Below are positions 25,387-33,330 of a DNA stretch of 54,582 nt, one piece after another. The stretch covers positions 1 through 54,582 of the forward strand of contig CANRMF010000010.1 in NCBI GenBank assembly GCA_947631665.1. Reading direction: 5' to 3'. Below the pieces are notes generated by a model that saw only the letters and a list, made by a program, of their open reading frames with translations, did no database searches and was not told the DNA's origin. The DNA is from an uncultured Lachnospiraceae bacterium (GTDB lineage Bacteria; Bacillota; Clostridia; Lachnospirales; Lachnospiraceae). A program made the position numbers and the translations under genes. How positions within the stretch are numbered: the stretch's first letter is position 1; each line of letters opens with the position of its first letter.

Positions 25387-28300
25387 TTACTCAAAATAAA
25401 CTCTGATTGCCGGTATCTTTCCGTCGCGGACTGCCTCTGCGAGTTCGCCGGTAATTTTATTTTCGGTAGATACCACTTTTCCGTCGATTTCTACTTTGGA
25501 TACCTTTGCCGCATCAGGGCCGTATGTGTTTTTACCGGTCTTGTTGACATAGGTAATGTCGCAGTTTGAAAGCAGACGGAAGGTTACTTCGCCCTCGTCA
25601 AAGAGCCAGTCTGCCAGTTTCGGTGTGAAGTTGAGCGTCAGGACTCCGTTTTCACAAGTGAATACTTTGCCGCCCATCATCATCTCAATCCACATGGAAA
25701 TCATTTCTGTCGTAGAGCCGGAAAGTCTTGCAACGAAGCCGCGTCCATGAATATCCTCGTTCGGATTGACGCTGGCTGCAAGGAATGATGAATTTTCCAG
25801 AGTGCTGCGTCCGTACATATTCGGATCAAGGAACGGAATCAATGCTCTTGTAATCGTTTCGTAGTATTCATCGTAAAGTCCTGCTTTAATCATTGCGAGA
25901 ATGTATTTATATTCCATGTGCAGGAATACATTTTCTCTCTCCTGCCAGCCCGGTGTAAATGCGCGGCAGCGTCCGTTTTCCATAGAGCAGTCTTCAATAG
26001 AGGCTGACGTCTTGTACATTGCCAGTTTTTGGTCATAAAGATCAGTTTCCTTTACTTTATGGTACATCTCTCTGGCGGTCTGCGTATCGACGTATCCCAT
26101 CATTCGCGCCGGCCCCTCAAGGAAATATGGCAGCGGCACTGCTTTAAACGCCTTCACCTTTGCCTTTGGAAGTCCGTAGTGGCTGATGACCGGATTGCCG
26201 TCTGCGTCAAGCACCGGCTCAAAATCAACTGCTTCGTGCGTAATATAGGTTGGAACAAGTCCATTGCCCATTGCAACAGCCTTTTCGATACCCTGATCAA
26301 TCTTCTCTGCAAAAGCCTTGAACACTTCTACAATGTGGGCTTTGCTCACTTTATTCTTGTCGCCGCAAAGATACAGTTTTACGGATTTTCTGTAATTCTC
26401 CCTGACGGAAGCTACCTGATCCCAGTATTGGAAGTCGTTCAGTCCGCCCGCATTATATTCCTGTAATAAAGCGTAGACGTCGTTCATGTATTTCTCAATC
26501 TGTACCGGCATTACAATGGAATCCTCTTTGCCGCTCTCAAAATTGTCTACAATGAATTTCACGAGCCGCTTTAACTCGAAGGTCTCCGGCGTACCGGAAC
26601 CGAATAATCCCGGAAGTCCGTTCATGGCGTCGTTCCAGCCCGGCTTTCCGCCTTCCATTTCCACGCCGATACCGTCTACGTCTAACTGCGCAAACTTGGA
26701 CAGCGCCAGTATAATCATTTTGACCGCAAGCGTCGTATATGCCACTTCATGAGTGCCTTCTTCCTTTAACCAGTTGGTCGCCCACTTGTTAAATCCCTCG
26801 CGCGCAAGTTTTTCTTCGTCTTCCACTTCCATGCCGTACTGGCGGACGTCGCCTTTTTTGTTGATGACGTATTTCTCATCTCTCGGCACTACGAAAGCAA
26901 CGCTGTCATAAAACTTGTATGTATTATCCTCAAATAATAACTCGTCCAGTTTATCAGGAAAGATACTCAGGTAGTTGTCTACCAGATCCATGTTGTAATC
27001 CCAGTGGTCACTCCAGTAACCTTCGCCGAAGCCTGCTTCGATGTTCTGGTCGCACTGTTCGAGAATGGCTGCGATAAACTCTCCGTCGTCTAATTTCAGT
27101 TTTAACTGCAGTTTTGCAATTGTATTGGAAATCTGTCCCGGCGTGAATTTGCCTTCCACCAGTTTGACAATCGCAGATGCGTCGCCGTCAATGTTTTCCT
27201 GTACATAGGCGTTGACCTCTGCCTGCTTGCCTTCTTTGACATTGAACAGACTTGGGCGAACCTCTAACGGATTGTAGCCGTCTGCCTGTACCAGACTAAA
27301 GAAGGTCTTTACGTTAAATTCCCCAACGTCTTTATTGAAGAATACGTCGTTTCTTCTGTTCTGGGAAACATCGCGGAAGTTTCCATTTCCCTGTGAATAA
27401 TATTCAGCGGCAATGGAGAAGAAGTTGTAATCTCTTTCCGGATCGCCATGCTTTCTGCTGAATAAGTGGATAATGGATTTATTTCCGTCTTTGTTGAGCA
27501 CATACGGATAACCGCCGCGAAGGAAGTTGTCCAGATAACACTGCTCGATATACTGGTCGAATTTACCTGCCGCCGTATGCGTTTTTACATCAGAGGTAAA
27601 GCTGTCTGCCAGTTCCTCCGCCTCGGCAAATTTCTCTTTGAGATATCCTTCTGCGCAGAATGTATCTGCCTTTGCGTTAATCTGCTCTACAGAACCGGCA
27701 AAGCCAATCATGGTGTCAAAGGAGAAGGTATCCCCCGCCGGAATTTCCGCTTTAAACGGAGTAAATCCGCAAGGCACTTTATTGGCAAAGCACTGTTTTT
27801 TGGAAAGAACCCCGTCCAGCGAACCCTCGATAAAGTTTGCCGGCGTCATCAGGGACAAATCATATCCGAAAACAGTGTCCACATCATAGATAACGTCCTG
27901 CAGTTTTCCGTCTTTAACCGTCAGGTAATAATATCCGCCCTCGACATCGGACACCTCTGCGGAGTCCTTTGTAGACGCGCGGAGTGTATAATATGGAATT
28001 TTATTTTCAATATTTTTGATGTACGCCCAGCTCTTAAACAGGTTTGACATTTCCTTAAATTCCCCATTGGAAATGCCGTACATAATAATCTTCGGCAGAC
28101 CGTCAATGATTTCAATGTTCTTTGCGGCATTGCCGGTGTTTTTTACAGATACCTGTCTGACTAAAGCGCCGATACTCTCGTTCGGAAGAATAAAGTAATT
28201 GACCTCCACTTCAATCCCGTATTTCTCATTGACTTCAATGATTTTAAAGCTGTTTTTGTTCATGCGAATCTGGCGTTTTGCCTGTGCTTCGTATTGAAAG

Positions 28301-28575
28301 AACGGCTCGTAATATTCCCCGTCAATCTTTAAAAAAGTCCGGAACCCTTTTACCTGCGTGTTTTCAAACGCAGTGTTTGCAGAATTAAATTCCATGATGG
28401 CATTGCCTTTATTGTCAATACCAAAACTGTTCATTCCCTGTCCCCTGTTGGTGTAGAATGTCCACATTGGAATACCCTTTACGCCCGCAAGCCCCGGTAA
28501 AAAACTGGAAAAAGCCGGCTTTTTGTCATAATCGTCAATGACAAATGTTTTTCCCTCAAGTCTGTAACTTTCCAT
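25387..28575 (-). CDS. GH161-like (GH94/149-related) beta-1,3-oligoglucan phosphorylase
   Basis: 1062 residues from the ATG at 28575, seven bases after AAGGAG. No signal peptide. The N-terminal beta-sandwich (~1-330) is followed by an (alpha/alpha)6 barrel. It contains RDYNFFSIAAEYYSQGNGNF and PGWNDAMNGLPGLFGSG; the Asp of WND (~650) corresponds to the general acid of GH94. Length near 1060 and these blocks fit GH161 (or the related GH149), whose characterised members phosphorolyse beta-1,3-oligoglucans longer than laminaribiose. GH161 is favoured because it is the form known from Firmicutes; the family number is from memory and should be confirmed. Together with GH94 it would convert imported laminarin oligosaccharides to glucose-1-phosphate. 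It follows the LacI gene by 23 bases and ends the operon. Confidence 0.85.
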   Translation of the reverse strand: MESYRLEGKTFVIDDYDKKPAFSSFLPGLAGVKGIPMWTFYTNRGQGMNSFGIDNKGNAIMEFNSANTAFENTQVKGFRTFLKIDGEYYEPFFQYEAQAKRQIRMNKNSFKIIEVNEKYGIEVEVNYFILPNESIGALVRQVSVKNTGNAAKNIEIIDGLPKIIMYGISNGEFKEMSNLFKSWAYIKNIENKIPYYTLRASTKDSAEVSDVEGGYYYLTVKDGKLQDVIYDVDTVFGYDLSLMTPANFIEGSLDGVLSKKQCFANKVPCGFTPFKAEIPAGDTFSFDTMIGFAGSVEQINAKADTFCAEGYLKEKFAEAEELADSFTSDVKTHTAAGKFDQYIEQCYLDNFLRGGYPYVLNKDGNKSIIHLFSRKHGDPERDYNFFSIAAEYYSQGNGNFRDVSQNRRNDVFFNKDVGEFNVKTFFSLVQADGYNPLEVRPSLFNVKEGKQAEVNAYVQENIDGDASAIVKLVEGKFTPGQISNTIAKLQLKLKLDDGEFIAAILEQCDQNIEAGFGEGYWSDHWDYNMDLVDNYLSIFPDKLDELLFEDNTYKFYDSVAFVVPRDEKYVINKKGDVRQYGMEVEDEEKLAREGFNKWATNWLKEEGTHEVAYTTLAVKMIILALSKFAQLDVDGIGVEMEGGKPGWNDAMNGLPGLFGSGTPETFELKRLVKFIVDNFESGKEDSIVMPVQIEKYMNDVYALLQEYNAGGLNDFQYWDQVASVRENYRKSVKLYLCGDKNKVSKAHIVEVFKAFAEKIDQGIEKAVAMGNGLVPTYITHEAVDFEPVLDADGNPVISHYGLPKAKVKAFKAVPLPYFLEGPARMMGYVDTQTAREMYHKVKETDLYDQKLAMYKTSASIEDCSMENGRCRAFTPGWQERENVFLHMEYKYILAMIKAGLYDEYYETITRALIPFLDPNMYGRSTLENSSFLAASVNPNEDIHGRGFVARLSGSTTEMISMWIEMMMGGKVFTCENGVLTLNFTPKLADWLFDEGEVTFRLLSNCDITYVNKTGKNTYGPDAAKVSKVEIDGKVVSTENKITGELAEAVRDGKIPAIRVYFE

Positions 28576-28598
28576 AAATAATCTCCTTGTCAATTTTT

Positions 28599-29603
28599 TT
28601 ATTTGTCCTTGTGCTTTCCACACGAACTGCGATATACCATTTTCGGCGAGAGCTTCGTCACCGTACCTACTTTGTCGCCGTCATCATTGAGCAGCCGGAA
28701 CAGCTCCGTAGCGCTTGCGCTTCCCATTTCCGTAATCGGACTGTGTACTGTCGTCAGCGGCACGCCGTAATATCCGCTTAAAATACTGTCGTCATATCCG
28801 ATGACACTGACGTCCTCCGGTACTTTATATCCGACGTCCTGCAACGCCTGAATCGTGCCCCATGCCATCTCATCATTGGCGCAGAACATTGCGTCCGGCA
28901 GTTTTGTTCCACTCGCAAGCATGGAACGCACCTCGCTGTATGCGAGCGACTCCTCATAAAATCCGCGGAGTACAATCGTTTCATCAATCGGCAGCCCGTT
29001 TTTCTTCATCATTTCGGCATAGCCCTGATAACGGTGATTGTCGTCTCCGGATTCATTTCCATGCATATATCCGATTCTCTTATGACCTAACTTAATCAAG
29101 TGGTCTACCGCCATAGATGCGCCTAATTTATCATCAGATAACACGCCGGATACGTTTTTTCCTTTGCTGTCCCTGTCAATGAATACCATTGGAATATTGA
29201 CGGTAGCGATTCGTTTCACATAATCTCCCGTCAGGTCTTCATGATAGATGATAGCTCCTGCAACCCCAGATGCAATAATCATTCGATAAATTTCGTCCGG
29301 CGAATTGTCGTTACTTACATAGATATTTAATAAATAATTGTTCAGTTTACACTGCAGATGAATTGCCTGCGTCAGCACCCGATAAAAATCGCCCTGTAAA
29401 CTGGTCAGGAATACACCGATGGTATTCTTTCTATTGGATTTCAGAAGTTTTGCATTCATATTTGGGATATAGTGCAGTTTTTCCACTGCTGCCAATACCC
29501 TCTGTTTTGTTTCTTCACTTACAATATCTGCATTGTTAAATACGTTTGACACCGTAGATATGGCTACGTCTGCTTCTCTTGCAACATCTTTAATTGTAAC
29601 CAT
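28599..29603 (-). CDS. LacI-family transcriptional regulator of the glucan locus
   Basis: 334 residues; ATG with GGAGG six bases upstream. The N-terminal helix-turn-helix reads VTIKDVAREADVAISTVSNVF, followed by the hinge helix region (NMNAKLLKSNRKNTIGVF) and a periplasmic-binding-protein-like effector domain (~60-330) with FIDRDSKG, HLIKLGHKRIGYMHG and DVSVIGYDDS blocks. Such regulators bind palindromes with a central CG and usually respond to a sugar or sugar phosphate. A fitting AAAACGTTTT lies upstream of the transport-operon promoter (45104-45113). Being inside the operon between GH16 and GH161, it probably regulates its own transcription unit. The effector, perhaps laminaribiose or a related sugar, is inference. 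Confidence 0.93.
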   Translation of the reverse strand: MVTIKDVAREADVAISTVSNVFNNADIVSEETKQRVLAAVEKLHYIPNMNAKLLKSNRKNTIGVFLTSLQGDFYRVLTQAIHLQCKLNNYLLNIYVSNDNSPDEIYRMIIASGVAGAIIYHEDLTGDYVKRIATVNIPMVFIDRDSKGKNVSGVLSDDKLGASMAVDHLIKLGHKRIGYMHGNESGDDNHRYQGYAEMMKKNGLPIDETIVLRGFYEESLAYSEVRSMLASGTKLPDAMFCANDEMAWGTIQALQDVGYKVPEDVSVIGYDDSILSGYYGVPLTTVHSPITEMGSASATELFRLLNDDGDKVGTVTKLSPKMVYRSSCGKHKDK

Positions 29604-29643
29604 GTTTTGCCTCCACTCTTTATAGCGAATTCATTGGAACCGC

Positions 29644-29666
29644 GAATAGCAGGAAACCTGCTATTC
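29644..29666 (-). other. Intercistronic hairpin without U-run (GH16-LacI gap)
   Basis: GAATAGCAGG (29644-29653) pairs with CCTGCTATTC around AAA, extended by two or three outer pairs. No U-run follows in the minus direction, so it is more likely to affect mRNA processing or stability than to terminate. Confidence 0.6.
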
Positions 29667-29718
29667 ACGATTCTGTTACATTATGATTTCTGTTTTATCA
29701 TTTGTTTTAGTATCTGTT

Positions 29719-31092
29719 TTACTCGTATACTCTTACATAATCAATGTACATATAGTCTTCGTATACTTTTTTACCTGCGTTGCTTGTCACTAATTTCCAG
29801 CCGTTGGTTGAAACGGTTCCTGCTGCGTTTCCGCCAATCGCGCAGTTTAAGATAAAGAAGAACGGGTGGTCGAATGCGCCTTTCCATACCTTATCATAAA
29901 TCGTGCTGCTGTAAGTCGTCGGATCATATAATCCCTTGTTGACGCCATCTACCGTAAACTGGATATATTTATCCGTCCAGATAATGCCGTAAGTATGATA
30001 CTGCTGAGCACACTGTGCCTGTGTCAGTCCGGTAGAATAATTTTTATTTCCATGTGACCAGTACTGGTTGTTGAAATATTCACAGTGAACTGTCTGCGGA
30101 ACGCCGCCGTTCATGGATTCAAAAATATCAATTTCTCCGTCATACGGCCAGCCTCTGGAATCTCCCGTACCGTCGCCCAGCATCCAGCCTGCAGACCATG
30201 TACCCTGCGCGCCTGTTGCCTTTGCGCGGATTTCCATCTTTCCATACTTGAACGTCTTTTTATTCTTTGTATAAATTCTGGTAGACGTATACTGCGTCTT
30301 CTTTCCGCTTTCTATGGTCATTCTCGGAATGATTACCAGATTTCCGTTTTCAAATTTGAGGTTGTCGCCTGCCGTATAATTCTGATATTCATCATTTCCC
30401 CAGCCGCCGGCGCCGGTCTCATATGTCCAGTTATTCATATCCAGTGAAGAACCGTTAAATTCATCACTCCATTTCAATAAATAAGTCTTTACGGACATTA
30501 CTTTGGAGTATTCCGCGCTGACCGTCTTCTTCTTTCCGCCATATGCTTTCACCTTTACATAGTAGGTGTTGCCATAAGCCAGTTTGCTGATGGCTGCGCT
30601 CGTCTTTTTCGCGCCTTTGACGTTTTTCTTTTTGAAACCGCTTTTGCTGTTTGTGGAATAATATACATAGTATCCGGAAGCGCCTTTTACTTTTTTCCAT
30701 GTCGCCTTAATAGTCGCGGTCTGGGCGGTGCTTTCTGCGCTGACAGAGCCTGTGATGGTAACGTTTTGCAGTTTTACCTTTGCAGGTTTTACCGTAACTT
30801 TGGAAGTCGCTTTGCTTCCGTTCTGCTTGATGGTAATCTTGCAGGTTCCAACGCCCTTTGCCACTACTTTTCCTTTTTTATTTACGGTGGCTACTTTTTT
30901 GTTGCTTGTCTTGTAGGTCGCTTTTTTCCCTTTGACCATAATAAAATCTGACTCACCGACACTCAGGGAAATTTTTTTACCATACTGGATTTTCACTTTT
31001 GCTTCCGCCGTCGTAGCCGGAGTAACCGCGAGCAGCGTCAATACCATAGCCGCTGCCAATACTACGGAAGTAACTTTCTTAAATAATTTCAT
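29719..31092 (-). CDS. Secreted GH16 endo-beta-1,3-glucanase with Big and FN3 modules
   Basis: 457 residues. Signal peptide (~1-31), a Big_2-type Ig domain (~32-103; YKTSNKKVATVNKKGKVVAKG), an FN3 domain (~108-203; GYYVYYSTNSKSGF, YYVKVKAYGGKKK) and a C-terminal GH16 domain (~205-457). The catalytic block GEIDIFESMNG (~318-328) holds both glutamates, and FFFILNCAIGG matches the laminarinase consensus. Unlike the GH16 at 12378-15053 the accessory domains are N-terminal and the lysine-rich tail is absent, so it may be released or held differently. It is encoded in the transport operon between the second permease pair and lacI, separated from the permease by a hairpin lacking a U-run. The basic FN3 domain may be a relative of the lysine-rich tail domain of its neighbours. 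Confidence 0.94.
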   Translation of the reverse strand: MKLFKKVTSVVLAAAMVLTLLAVTPATTAEAKVKIQYGKKISLSVGESDFIMVKGKKATYKTSNKKVATVNKKGKVVAKGVGTCKITIKQNGSKATSKVTVKPAKVKLQNVTITGSVSAESTAQTATIKATWKKVKGASGYYVYYSTNSKSGFKKKNVKGAKKTSAAISKLAYGNTYYVKVKAYGGKKKTVSAEYSKVMSVKTYLLKWSDEFNGSSLDMNNWTYETGAGGWGNDEYQNYTAGDNLKFENGNLVIIPRMTIESGKKTQYTSTRIYTKNKKTFKYGKMEIRAKATGAQGTWSAGWMLGDGTGDSRGWPYDGEIDIFESMNGGVPQTVHCEYFNNQYWSHGNKNYSTGLTQAQCAQQYHTYGIIWTDKYIQFTVDGVNKGLYDPTTYSSTIYDKVWKGAFDHPFFFILNCAIGGNAAGTVSTNGWKLVTSNAGKKVYEDYMYIDYVRVYE

Positions 31093-31178
31093 TGTTGTCC
31101 TCCTACTTTGTCAAAAGATTGTCGGCCGTCTGCCGGCTCCCTTTGCTTATCGCTATAATTTCAATCCGATTTTGATTA

Positions 31179-31206
31179 GGGGAGGGTATCGGAAATACCC
31201 TTCCCC
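31179..31206 (-). other. Intercistronic hairpin between permease and GH16 gene
   Basis: GGGGAAGGGTAT pairs with ATACCCTCCCC (one bulge), beginning eight bases after the permease stop. TAATCAAAATC follows, with no U-run, so it is not a normal terminator. Confidence 0.6.
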
Positions 31207-31214
31207 ATATGTTT

Positions 31215-32168
31215 TTATTCACCGGTAATACCTGTGTTTTCAATACCCTGAATAAACTGTTTCTGGACTACCAGATACAAAAGCAGAAGCGGTGCGATGG
31301 ATATCAGGGTTGCCGCCATTCTCTGCGCCTCGTTGACTGCGTCTGCGCCGGTCGTCACCCCGTTATCGAACGCCGCCAGATTACCCGGCAGCAGATTGAC
31401 CGCATCTCTTAACATGATACTGGTCGTATATGTTTCATTCCAGTTAAATACGAATGAAAACAGGAATACTACTAAAATCGTTGATAATGATAATCTGACC
31501 GCGATATGATAGAACACTCTTACGGAGCCGGCGCCGTCAATCATTGCCGCCTCGTCGAGAGATTTCGGTATCATGTTAAAGAAGTTGTAAAAGATCAAAA
31601 TCAACATTGTCGAATATGTTCCCTGACCTAACACTGCCATTAAAAGCTGTGGCCAGATGGAATTCATCAGGTTGATGCCAAACCATGTGTTTAAGCTTGT
31701 GAACATCATAACTCTTGGAACTGTCAACAGCGGTACCGGCAAAATGAATGCTAAAATCAGCATGATGTACCATACGTTCCGTCCTTTAAATGTGTATCTG
31801 GACAGCGCAAATCCGGTCATGGCTGACACAAACGTCTGTCCTACCGCCAGCAGCGCTGAGAACCAGATTGAGTTGATTAAGGATTGCGGTATCTCCAACG
31901 TATTGATTGCACCTTTAAAATTGTCCAGCGTCGCGTGTTTTGCAATCCATGTGATGGACGGATCAATTAAGTCCGCGCGGTTCATGATGGATTTTGAAAT
32001 CATCTCAAATATCGGGCTTAAAAATACATAGCCGATACAAATCAACACGAAATAAATCATGAACTTTGAAATAAATTTTACAAATTTTAATTTCTTTAAT
32101 TTGGCAAAGCTGAATTTCTGTACAGCGGACAAATTCATTTTCTTTGCAATATTATTTTTATCTGCCAT
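31215..32168 (-). CDS. ABC sugar transporter permease, MalG-like (second pair)
   Basis: 317 residues from the ATG of MADKNNIAKK at 32168 (AAAGGAGG upstream); it overlaps the end of the preceding permease gene by 11 bases. A basic N-terminus is followed by six predicted membrane helices. The cytoplasmic EAA loop reads LDEAAMIDGAGSVRVFYHIA and continues AVRLSLSTI, lacking the usual proline after the loop. It belongs to the carbohydrate uptake-1 (MalFG) family and would pair with the 390-aa permease encoded just upstream. No ATP-binding subunit is in the locus, so it should share an MsmX/MsiK-type ATPase encoded elsewhere. The operon context points to beta-glucan oligosaccharides or to a partner function with the Yip1 and DUF5696 proteins. 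Confidence 0.92.
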   Translation of the reverse strand: MADKNNIAKKMNLSAVQKFSFAKLKKLKFVKFISKFMIYFVLICIGYVFLSPIFEMISKSIMNRADLIDPSITWIAKHATLDNFKGAINTLEIPQSLINSIWFSALLAVGQTFVSAMTGFALSRYTFKGRNVWYIMLILAFILPVPLLTVPRVMMFTSLNTWFGINLMNSIWPQLLMAVLGQGTYSTMLILIFYNFFNMIPKSLDEAAMIDGAGSVRVFYHIAVRLSLSTILVVFLFSFVFNWNETYTTSIMLRDAVNLLPGNLAAFDNGVTTGADAVNEAQRMAATLISIAPLLLLYLVVQKQFIQGIENTGITGE

Positions 32169-33330
32169 ATAACTTTGCCTCCTTTGCCTGATGTCTCTTT
32201 TGAGCCCTGAGTCTCTTTTTCTGAAGTTTTTCAAGCTTCTTCAGTTTCTTTTCCTGTTTCTGCCGCGCCTTGATGTCTTTCGGCTTTCGGTCTTTAAACA
32301 GCAGGAATACAATACCAATCAACGCCAGAGCAATGATACTGTAAATCCACGCGTACGTCGCCGCGAAGCCGAGTCCCGAGCTCAGATCACCGGTTTTCTC
32401 CTCTATCAGTTCATACATTGGATTGATGGAATCATACATACCCAACTGAATTACGGTGAAGACTGTGATAATCAGTCCAACGCCCTTTAACATCGGAATT
32501 GTAATCTTCCACATAATCTGCCATGCGTTTGCAGAATCAATTTTTGCAGCTTCATATATGCTCGGATTGATTTTCTGCAGACCGTTGATAAACAGTACAA
32601 TCGGAATACCGGTAAACCAGAGAATTACGGATAACTGGTCGAAAATTCCTGCCAGCATATCTGCCAGCGGTTTGGAATAACTGTCGATAATCTGCATGAT
32701 AAAGATATTGGAATACGCATTTGTCGTTTCCACCGCCGCATTCATCTCTGCTGAAATTTCATCGCCTGCGCCCTGTACCGTCAATAACTGTGACATTACC
32801 GGGCCGGACATGATGATTACCGGAAGGAAATAAATGGTTCTTAAAATTCCTTTGCCGACGTTAATCTTGCAGAGCAGATATGCAATGATAAATGCGAGCA
32901 CTACTACGATAATGGTATAAGGAACAATCATTTTAAGATATCCCAGCAGCGCCGGAAGAAATTCCTCGTTACCCACAAATGCGTTAATGTAGTTGTCAAT
33001 GCCGATAAAATCAAACTGATATCCCCACGCTGTTGACTGCACTGCGTTGAAACTTAAATAAATGGTCATCACAAACGGAAACAGCGTGAATATTGCAAAT
33101 CCGATAATCCATGGCGCCATAAACGCGTAACCGTTGCGATCCTGTCTCTGCTGATAGGTGCGCATTTTTTTATGCTTTTCTTTTTTCGGCGCTTCTTTCG
33201 CCTGTTTTTCAGGCTTCTGAGCGCTCTTTACTTTCTTCTCAGCAGTTTTTTCTGCTGTCTTTGCAGCGTTTTTCGCTGTATTCTTTCCCTGAGCTTCCTG
33301 CTGAGGTGTTAATTTTTTTGAATCAGCCAT
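32158..33330 (-). CDS. ABC sugar transporter permease, MalF-like, with Lys/Ala-rich N-terminus
   Basis: 390 residues; the ATG shares a base with the DUF5696 stop (TAATG) and has GGAGG in that gene's last codons, so translation is coupled. The first ~60 residues are an unusual Lys/Ala/Glu-rich, probably coiled extension (AKNAAKTAEKTAEKKVKSAQ), and the last ~45 are again very basic. Between them are about six membrane helices with the EAA loop IYEAAKIDSANAWQIMWKIT. It should form a heterodimer with the 317-aa permease. The charged cytoplasmic ends are not typical of MalF and could dock another protein. Specificity cannot be read from sequence. Confidence 0.9.
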   Translation of the reverse strand: MADSKKLTPQQEAQGKNTAKNAAKTAEKTAEKKVKSAQKPEKQAKEAPKKEKHKKMRTYQQRQDRNGYAFMAPWIIGFAIFTLFPFVMTIYLSFNAVQSTAWGYQFDFIGIDNYINAFVGNEEFLPALLGYLKMIVPYTIIVVVLAFIIAYLLCKINVGKGILRTIYFLPVIIMSGPVMSQLLTVQGAGDEISAEMNAAVETTNAYSNIFIMQIIDSYSKPLADMLAGIFDQLSVILWFTGIPIVLFINGLQKINPSIYEAAKIDSANAWQIMWKITIPMLKGVGLIITVFTVIQLGMYDSINPMYELIEEKTGDLSSGLGFAATYAWIYSIIALALIGIVFLLFKDRKPKDIKARQKQEKKLKKLEKLQKKRLRAQKRHQAKEAKLYGR

